NCBI RefSeq assembly: GCF_001895025.1
Contig: NZ_BCXI01000001.1
Coordinates: 124,001-188,000, forward strand
DNA from: Rhodococcus zopfii NBRC 100606 = JCM 9919
GTDB taxonomy: Bacteria; Actinomycetota; Actinomycetes; Mycobacteriales; Mycobacteriaceae
Length of the DNA stretch: 64,000 nt
Reading direction: 5' to 3'
Below the pieces are notes generated by a model. It worked only from the letters and a program-made list of their open reading frames with translations, did not search any database and had not been told where the DNA came from. Numbering within the stretch: position 1 is the stretch's first letter; each line of letters starts with the position of its first letter. Of the stretch, positions 58,333 to 64,000 are shown in pieces. The translations under genes and the position numbers were made by a program.

Positions 58333-59628
58333 TCAGGTTTCGGTGCTCCCGCCGCTCTCCGAACCGTTGCGATCGCCGTCCGGACGACCCCTCACCCAAC
58401 TGATCCCTGCCCCCAACGCCACAATCGCCGTCCCTGTCACCACCGTCGATACGAGTCCCGTCGATCCGATCCGCTCCCCCGGTAGCGGCGTGTAGGCCGT
58501 CCAGCCGTATTCAGCCGACAAGGGAACGAGGATCGCTGCTGGTGCCGCGAGCGCCGTCACCGTGATCGCCGGCTCCGACGGCAGACAGGAGGCGATGAGG
58601 AACGCGGCTGCGAGCGGGAATACACCGAGCACCGCGATGAGCTGCACGCTGTCCCACGGTGGACTGTCGACCAGTGCCGTTGCGATCACGACGACGAGTC
58701 CGGCGATGCCGAACCCCGGGCGCCGAATCCGGGTGCCCGCCACCGAACCGAAAGCGACCAGCGCCACCGGAATCAGCAGCGCCCACCACTGCTCCGTGTA
58801 CCACGCGAGTTCACTCGGAGCGACGAACGCAACCGCGGTCCCGGCCAGCAGCACCGCAGCCGCCGGACCGGGAATCCACGCCGCCATGGCGACCGTGACC
58901 GGGATCAGAGCGAGGCCGCCCCACCACCAGCCGGGTAACGCCGTACCCCCGTACAGGCCGGTCACCGACCCGACGAATCGCCAGTGCAGGATCAGCCAGG
59001 CCGCGGGAAGGATGATCCCGACGAGCAGTCCCCTCCCCCGCAACCGCACGTCTTCCGGGGCGGCAGTCCCGGTGTCCGCCTGCAGCATCAGCACGAGCAC
59101 TGCGAGCGCGGCCGCGACGACGAAGACCAGAGGGAGCGCATCGACGGGCTCGGCCGAGGAGGGCAGATAGTCGGCGTACCGGCGCGGTGACGACTCGCGC
59201 CGCAGTCGCACGAGGGATTCTGCGCACAGGATTCCCGCGATGGCTCCTGCCGCGAGGGCAGTCTGACCGTGCACGACACCGAGAGGCGGAACGGTCGCGG
59301 CCAGAGAACCCAGAAGCATGCCGGCGCCGGACGCGGCCGCGTACACCGCGAGCTCCCCGCCCGACGGGGCCACCGAGAAGGCCACCAGGGCAAGGCCGAC
59401 CACGGCCGCAAATGCCCGATACGACCGGACCCGCGCTCCCCAGGCCACACCCGCGGCCAGGCTCACACCCAGAGTCACGCGGCCGGCGCCACCGGAGAAC
59501 AACAGGCCTACCCTGCCGTCCCCGATGGTCAACACGAACGAGCTCGTGGTGCTCGAGGTCAGGGTCGATCCCGCCGTGAACCCTCCGACGGCGAGGGCGA
59601 GACAGAGAACGGAACTGTGGTGCCGCAT
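58333..59628 (-). CDS. Polytopic membrane protein of unknown function
   Basis: A 431-residue protein with about 12 hydrophobic segments from residues 5 to 415 and a short acidic tail (RGRPDGDRNGSESGG). The first 25 residues resemble a signal anchor. Repeated Trp-Gly motifs (GTALPGWWWGGLALIP) and PSELAWYTEQWWALL lie in loops. It has no transporter signature that I recognise. The start is ATG at 59628; GTG at 59667 is possible, and neither has a clear ribosome site. Confidence 0.75.
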   Translation of the reverse strand: MRHHSSVLCLALAVGGFTAGSTLTSSTTSSFVLTIGDGRVGLLFSGGAGRVTLGVSLAAGVAWGARVRSYRAFAAVVGLALVAFSVAPSGGELAVYAAASGAGMLLGSLAATVPPLGVVHGQTALAAGAIAGILCAESLVRLRRESSPRRYADYLPSSAEPVDALPLVFVVAAALAVLVLMLQADTGTAAPEDVRLRGRGLLVGIILPAAWLILHWRFVGSVTGLYGGTALPGWWWGGLALIPVTVAMAAWIPGPAAAVLLAGTAVAFVAPSELAWYTEQWWALLIPVALVAFGSVAGTRIRRPGFGIAGLVVVIATALVDSPPWDSVQLIAVLGVFPLAAAFLIASCLPSEPAITVTALAAPAAILVPLSAEYGWTAYTPLPGERIGSTGLVSTVVTGTAIVALGAGISWVRGRPDGDRNGSESGGSTET

Positions 59629-59704
59629 GTCGCACACGGTTCCGGAAGGAGGGTGTTCCGGACGCACGGCGCGCCGAGTGAGGAGAATTCTAAATATTCT
59701 GAAT

Positions 59705-59741
59705 TTCCGTTCCGTCCGGATTTAGCTCGGACGGAACGGAA
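59705..59741 (-). terminator. Terminator downstream of ribH
   Basis: TTCCGTTCCGTCCG (59705-59718) pairs with CGGACGGAACGGAA (59728-59741), a perfect 14-bp stem with a 9-nt loop. On the minus strand it follows ribH by 17 nt and is followed by AT-rich sequence that may double as the promoter of the membrane-protein gene. Confidence 0.75.
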
Positions 59742-59758
59742 TGGGAGCCGGTCCGATG

Positions 59759-60217
59759 CTACTCGGTCGGCAGTGAACGCAAGGATTTCACGGTCGCATC
59801 GACGGCCTGCGCCGCCTCGGCGCCCTTCTTCACGAAGTGCCGGGTGAAGTACTCGATGTGCTCATCGTGCTCGTGGAAGTGATGCGGGGTGAGCACCACA
59901 GAGAAGACCGGAACGTCCGTATCGAGCTGAACGCGCATCAGACCGTCGATCACCGCGGTCGCGACGAAGTCATGGCGGTAGATGCCGCCGTCCACCACCA
60001 GTCCGGCCGCGACGATTCCGTCGTAGCGCCCGGTCTGCGCAAGCCGGCGGGCGTGCAGAGGAATCTCGAAAGCGCCCGGCACCTCGAAGAATTCCAGGGA
60101 GTCCTTGGAATGCCCCAGCGCAACCATCTCGTCGGTGAAACCCTCACGAGCCTGATCGACGATGCTGCGATGCCATGTGGCCTGGATGAACGCATACCGG
60201 CCGAGACTGTCACTCAT
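59759..60217 (-). CDS. ribH: 6,7-dimethyl-8-ribityllumazine synthase, type II
   Basis: A 152-residue lumazine synthase making the direct riboflavin precursor. FIQATWHRSIVDQAREGF, FFEVPGAFEIPLHARRLA and GLVVDGGIYRHDFVATAVIDGLM are hallmark strings. VVLTPHHFHEHDEH and FVKKGAEAAQAVDA mark the type II (RibH2-like) branch known from Brucella and some actinobacteria. It stands alone, outside a rib operon. ATG at 60217. A second, type I RibH elsewhere in the genome is possible. Confidence 0.92.
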   Translation of the reverse strand: MSDSLGRYAFIQATWHRSIVDQAREGFTDEMVALGHSKDSLEFFEVPGAFEIPLHARRLAQTGRYDGIVAAGLVVDGGIYRHDFVATAVIDGLMRVQLDTDVPVFSVVLTPHHFHEHDEHIEYFTRHFVKKGAEAAQAVDATVKSLRSLPTE

Positions 60218-60343
60218 GGCGTTGAAACTAGCGCATCGCAGGGCCCCTCCTCGCGCCGGCAGGCACGCGGTGCGTCGGGCAGCTCCCCGGACCTGCGATT
60301 CTGCAATTCTGTTGGTTCCGTTATAGACAGAGCGAGTACCGTG

Positions 60344-61435
60344 ATGGATGTGACTGTTGCGGATGATTCCAGTGGGTCGATGGAGGTCACCGGGCCGCGC
60401 CCCGAACGCCACATCGACATCTATCGCCGCGCGGTGGCGAGCCTCGAGGCATGTCTGCCCCTGGGCTGGTCGGTGACCTCCGACCGTGCCCGCTCCCCCG
60501 AGGCGCCCAAACGCATCCTCGTCACCGCTCCCGACGGCGACTCGGTCTCCTACGCCGTCATCACCTCCCGGGGCGTACTCAGCGGCGACGTCGCGCGGAT
60601 CTCGGCCGATCTCACCGAGTCCGACCGCGGGTTCGTGTGCGCCCACTACCTGTCCGATCCCGTGCGTCGCCAACTCGACCAGCACGGCATCTCCTACGCC
60701 GACGCCACCGGCAACCTGACTCTCGTCGCGGCCCGCCCGGCGATCTGGGTGCGCAACCGCGGTGCCGACGCGGACCCGTGGCGTGGGCCCGGCCGGCCGT
60801 CGGGCGTGCTGACCGGCGAACCGTCGGAGCGTGTCGTGCGGGCGCTCGCCGACCATGTCGGCGACATCTCCGTCCCCGAGCTCATCAAGCTGTCGGGCGC
60901 CTCCACCGGCGCCACGTACCGCGTGGTCGAGGTCCTCGCCGAACGTGAGCTGATCCGCCGGATTCCCCGCGGCCCCGTCACCTCCGTGCAGTGGGAACCC
61001 ATGCTGCGCGGTTGGTCCGCCGACCGAAAGCCCTGTGCCACACGTAGTTTCGCCGCTCCGGACGGCCTCGACGCGGTGCGGGCCCAGCTCGCCGAGCGGG
61101 TGGATCCGGGATACGCAGTGACCGGCGTGGGTGCTACGGACTACGCGGCGACGGATGTTCTCGAGGTGTATGCGGACGATCCGGACGAGTTCGCCGCCGC
61201 GCTGGGTCTGCGTCCGGTCGACCGCGCCGCCGACGTGGTGGTGGCGATCCCCTGGACGCCGGTGGTGTTCGACCGGATGGAGCGGCGGGAAGGGTTGCGG
61301 TTCGTCGCACCCGCGCACGTCTACGCGGATCTGCTGGCGGGACCGTTCCGCAACGCGGACGCGGCCGACCACCTGCGGTCGCGGATGGAGGCGGACGAGT
61401 CGTGGTGGCGGCGACCTCTCGGACGCGGTCTGTGA
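60344..61435 (+). CDS. AbiEi-like winged-helix protein
   Basis: A 363-residue protein. Residues about 25-150 form a DUF-type domain (GVLSGDVARISADL; FVCAHYLSDPVRRQLDQHGISYADATGNLTL) seen in type IV antitoxin-like and related proteins; residues about 155-225 are a winged helix (RVVRALADHVGDISVPELIKLSGASTGATYRVVEVL). The C-terminus has FAAALGLRPVDRAADVV and VAPAHVYADLL, an AbiEi-C-like region. No AbiEii nucleotidyltransferase toxin lies next to it, so it is orphan here or a stand-alone regulator. Start ATG at 60344; GTG at 60341 also fits. Confidence 0.65.
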   Translation: MDVTVADDSSGSMEVTGPRPERHIDIYRRAVASLEACLPLGWSVTSDRARSPEAPKRILVTAPDGDSVSYAVITSRGVLSGDVARISADLTESDRGFVCAHYLSDPVRRQLDQHGISYADATGNLTLVAARPAIWVRNRGADADPWRGPGRPSGVLTGEPSERVVRALADHVGDISVPELIKLSGASTGATYRVVEVLAERELIRRIPRGPVTSVQWEPMLRGWSADRKPCATRSFAAPDGLDAVRAQLAERVDPGYAVTGVGATDYAATDVLEVYADDPDEFAAALGLRPVDRAADVVVAIPWTPVVFDRMERREGLRFVAPAHVYADLLAGPFRNADAADHLRSRMEADESWWRRPLGRGL

Positions 61436-61444
61436 CGGTTCCGC

Positions 61445-62605
61445 TCAGAGTCCCAGCTCGGTGACGGCATTGCCGACGAGTCCGGCATGGTGCCGGCTGT
61501 AGATCGCGACCATCCGTTCGTCGGCGTGCCCGGTCTGCGTCATGATCGTCTGGGTCGTGGCGCCGTTGCGCACGGCCTGGGTGACGAACCCGGCCCGCAG
61601 ACTGTGCCCACCGAGCGTGGCCACGAGTTCCGGGCTGAACCCGGCCTGTCGGGCCCGACGCTGGATCATCGAGTGCACCGATTGACCGGCCAGCACACCG
61701 GATCCGATCGAACCGGTTCGATGAACCGGCCGGAACAACGAGCGGTCCGGATCGGCGGTCTTCAGGGACAGGCCGCGGCAGTGATGATCGCCGAGGTCGT
61801 CCGTCGTGTCCGCGAGGAGCGCCGCGGCGGCCGCGCGACCACCCTCGTCCCACACGTCGAGCACCTCGCGCCACCGCCGGTACGCGCACACCGGGCACGT
61901 CTGGGGGTCGCGGCCGTACGGCAGCGTCACGACGCGACCATGGGCGTCGCGGTCGGTTTTGGAACGACGGATCGTGACGTAGAGCCCGTCCGCGCGGTGC
62001 GCGGTCACGTCGGAGATCGCCAGGCCGCACAGTTCGGAGCGCCGCAACGCGCCGGCGAGTCCCATGAGCAGCAGCGCCGAATCCCGGCGTTCGGAGATGC
62101 GGTCCGCCAACCCGGTTGCGGCGGTGCGCATCGTTCCCACAATCGCCCGGACGTCTTCGGTCAACAGCGGGGTGCGCCGGGCGGTGGGCGTCGCGCGGGT
62201 GCGCCGGATTCCTCGCAGGAGGTCGCGGACGGTCTCGTTCCGGCCCGGTGCGGGCAGGCCCGCGAGGGAGTGCACCTTGTTGATCGTCGCGACCCACCGC
62301 GCCATCGTGGCCGGCGCATACGCCCAGCGGCCGTCGGGGCGGAGCTCACCGGATTTCTCGGTGAGGTACCAGCCGAGCAGTTCCGGCGCTGCGGGAAGCG
62401 GCGTGTTCCCACACCCTTCACACCAGCGGACGAACTTCTCCCAGTCTGCGGTGTGCGCGGCGCGGGTGTTGTCGGAGGCCGCCTTGTCCCGCAGCCGACG
62501 CATCGCGTCGTCGGCGCCGTCCGGGAGATTCGGTGGCAGGCCGGACAGTGCGGGTCGCGAGTCATCGCGGGAAACGAGTTGTGCGCCACCGACCTCTTCC
62601 GTCAC
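61445..62605 (-). CDS. Tyrosine-type site-specific recombinase
   Basis: A 386-residue recombinase. The N-terminal SAM-like DNA-binding domain spans residues about 35-130 (ADWEKFVRWCEGCG; MARWVATINKVHSL). The catalytic residues are in order: Arg in LAGALRRSELCGLA, Lys in IRRSKTDRDAHG, His-x-x-Arg in GGHSLRAGFVTQAV, His in TQTGHADERM and Tyr in AIYSRHH. GTG at 62605 has AAGGGGAG 8 nt upstream. It meets the AbiEi-like gene tail to tail 9 bp apart. No att-like repeat or tRNA was found. Confidence 0.9.
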   Translation of the reverse strand: MTEEVGGAQLVSRDDSRPALSGLPPNLPDGADDAMRRLRDKAASDNTRAAHTADWEKFVRWCEGCGNTPLPAAPELLGWYLTEKSGELRPDGRWAYAPATMARWVATINKVHSLAGLPAPGRNETVRDLLRGIRRTRATPTARRTPLLTEDVRAIVGTMRTAATGLADRISERRDSALLLMGLAGALRRSELCGLAISDVTAHRADGLYVTIRRSKTDRDAHGRVVTLPYGRDPQTCPVCAYRRWREVLDVWDEGGRAAAAALLADTTDDLGDHHCRGLSLKTADPDRSLFRPVHRTGSIGSGVLAGQSVHSMIQRRARQAGFSPELVATLGGHSLRAGFVTQAVRNGATTQTIMTQTGHADERMVAIYSRHHAGLVGNAVTELGL

Positions 62606-62740
62606 TGTGACACTCCCCTTCCGTGACCGGACTACGGCCATCCGATTCCCGCACCGTATCCAGCCCGGCGAGGCGCGGTCGGATGCGACGATGAATCGGC
62701 GTGTCGGCGGGGAACGACGAAATCTTCGAGGGGTTGCGCG

Positions 62741-63058
62741 ATGAACATCCGGACAGTGACCGATCCCCATCGAGCCGGCGTGGCTTCCGTCTACGGCGAA
62801 CCGCACGAAACAACGGACGGCACCACGATCATCACCGTGACCGGCTTCCATCGACCCTGGTTCCGACGTAACGATGCGACGCCGGTTCAGAAACCGATCG
62901 GGGTGTTCGTCGTCCGCGGCGGCGAGGTCCGCTGGGAACCCGTGGTCGATGCCACGCGCATCGCACTGCTCGGCGAACTGATCGGGCTGGTCGCCGCCAC
63001 GCTCGGAACCCTCGCCATTCTCCGCCGGCCGCCGTGGCCGGACCTGCACCTGCATTGA
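62741..63058 (+). CDS. GerW/YtfJ-like small membrane protein
   Basis: A 105-residue protein. TTIITVTGFHRPWFRR and PIGVFVVRGGEVRWEPVVDATR recall GerW/YtfJ domains; a C-terminal membrane helix (LLGELIGLVAATLGTLAIL) anchors it. In actinobacteria such proteins are common but uncharacterised. The ATG at 62741 has GAGGGG 7 nt upstream. Confidence 0.72.
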   Translation: MNIRTVTDPHRAGVASVYGEPHETTDGTTIITVTGFHRPWFRRNDATPVQKPIGVFVVRGGEVRWEPVVDATRIALLGELIGLVAATLGTLAILRRPPWPDLHLH

Positions 63059-63203
63059 TCCGCCGCCCGGCAGCAGCCGGGCCACGGTGTGGGCGGTCCG
63101 TCCCGGCACCGCCGGGGCATCGATACGGTCGTTCTTTGCGGTCTGCCCCGCGGGAAGAGTCCCCGCACCCGGGCGGTGGCGGGGTCGAGGGCGGTGGCTC
63201 GGG

Positions 63204-63938
63204 TCACGATGCGCGGCGCGCCAACCCGGTGGCATCGAGGACGTCGACGGCCCCGTACCGGATCGTGACCAGCCCGGCTCGTTCGAAGTCCTTGAGAATC
63301 TTGTTGAGCGACGGTCGTTGCACACCGAGCATCGCGGCGAGGGTGCGCTGGGCCAGTTCGACCGATCCATCGCCGGCCTCGTCCAGGAGCAGCTGGGCGA
63401 CCTGCGCGGTCAGGGTGCGGCCGAGGAGTCCGAGGATCCGGGCCTGGCTGGCAGCGAGGCGTTGGGCGACGCTCGAGAGCCAGCGACGGGCGATCGCCGG
63501 ATGCGTGGCAAGCAGCGATTCGAAGGCCGCGCGGTCGAGGAACAGGCAGACCGAGTCGGTGAGGGCGCGGGCGGTGTAGGGCATCCGCATGTCCAGAAGC
63601 AGAGGCAGGTCGCCGTCGACGTCGCCGGGGCGCAGGACGTGGATCACCGCGCGGTGGCGCCCGGCCCCGACGGACAGCTCGATCTGTCCGTGCCGCACGA
63701 TCCACACGCCACCCGGCGGTTTGTCGGCGTCGAACACCACCGTCCCTGCCGATACCGACTGGGTACGCAGAGTGTTCGCCAGTGCGGTGAGATCGCCGGG
63801 AAGTAGCGGGGCGGAGTCCCCCCGGCCGACGCAGCGCGCGATCCATGCGGCGTTCCGCACCTTCATGTCCTCGGGCCTGTGACCGCCGCCGAGCAGTCGG
63901 ATCGCGTGCCCGATGGCCCCCATCGTCTCACTGTCCAT
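63204..63938 (-). CDS. Crp/Fnr family transcriptional regulator
   Basis: A 244-residue regulator. A cyclic-nucleotide-binding-like beta roll occupies residues about 45-160 ([55 protein letters not shown]), and a winged helix follows ([29 protein letters not shown]). No Cys cluster for FNR-type iron binding is present. The ligand is unknown. ATG at 63938. Confidence 0.9.
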   Translation of the reverse strand: MDSETMGAIGHAIRLLGGGHRPEDMKVRNAAWIARCVGRGDSAPLLPGDLTALANTLRTQSVSAGTVVFDADKPPGGVWIVRHGQIELSVGAGRHRAVIHVLRPGDVDGDLPLLLDMRMPYTARALTDSVCLFLDRAAFESLLATHPAIARRWLSSVAQRLAASQARILGLLGRTLTAQVAQLLLDEAGDGSVELAQRTLAAMLGVQRPSLNKILKDFERAGLVTIRYGAVDVLDATGLARRAS

Positions 63939-64000
63939 CTGGCCATCGTGTCACCTCGCTGACACTTTGCGGGTGCCGACCGGCGTCGATCGACTTGACT

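Noticed and set aside
61445-63058. tRNA att site next to the tyrosine recombinase
   Set aside because: No tRNA-like fold or direct repeat was found around the recombinase.

Overview
This window is high-GC actinobacterial DNA from a mycolic-acid-type member of the Mycobacteriales, most likely Rhodococcus or a close Nocardiaceae relative. The evidence is a complete Pup-proteasome locus, RbpA, HelY, Ppm1 and Lnt as separate proteins, an F420-type reductase set and GTG/ATG-overlapping operons. Much of the gene order matches the Mycobacterium tuberculosis Rv2050-Rv2125 backbone as I remember it: rbpA, ppm1/lnt, an amidohydrolase, fxsA, an SDR plus an Rv2074-like reductase, pepE, 5'-3' exonuclease, a DUF4333-type protein, helY, tatC, tatA, pafC, pafB, pafA, prcA, prcB, pup, dop, mpa, an lppK-like lipoprotein, trmI, hisG, hisE, metH and a PAC2 protein. 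No database search was run; all assignments come from reading the sequence.

Region by region. 1-2.5 kb: the 5' end of a leftward NRPS gene (condensation domain) that leaves the window, a secreted protein, a small zinc-finger-like protein and rbpA with a strong terminator. 2.5-8.7 kb: an accessory island between rbpA and ppm1. It is a tight four-gene operon for an aminodeoxychorismate-to-p-aminophenylalanine pathway (PapB/A/C-like) ending in an AurF/CmlI-type diiron arylamine N-oxygenase with all seven metal ligands. A coiled-coil, AT-hook-like DNA-binding protein ringed by palindromes and an orphan gene follow. 8.7-25 kb: envelope and housekeeping genes (ppm1, lnt, amidohydrolase, fxsA, TSUP permease, tldD/tldE, glutathione peroxidase, a CobG remnant, a MerA-like flavoprotein, an adenosine-specific kinase-like protein, an SDR, pepE). 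25-41 kb: helY, tat and the whole pupylation/proteasome system. 41-56 kb: trmI, his genes, RNA-modification genes, metH, an MFS exporter and assimilatory nitrite reductase nirBD. 56-64 kb: a degenerating region with a broken acyl-desaturase/reductase pair, a membrane protein, a type II lumazine synthase, an AbiEi-like regulator, a tyrosine recombinase, a GerW-like protein and a Crp/Fnr regulator.

The most notable content is the 2.7-7.0 kb operon. Its order (ADC mutase, ADC synthase, ADC dehydrogenase, N-oxygenase) is the enzyme set that makes the p-nitrophenyl precursor in chloramphenicol-type biosynthesis, and an NRPS start lies about 2.3 kb away on the other strand. A second unusual finding is a 166-bp inversion inside the dead reductase gene, bounded by a 6-bp inverted repeat. 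Flipping it back on paper restores the reading frame exactly.
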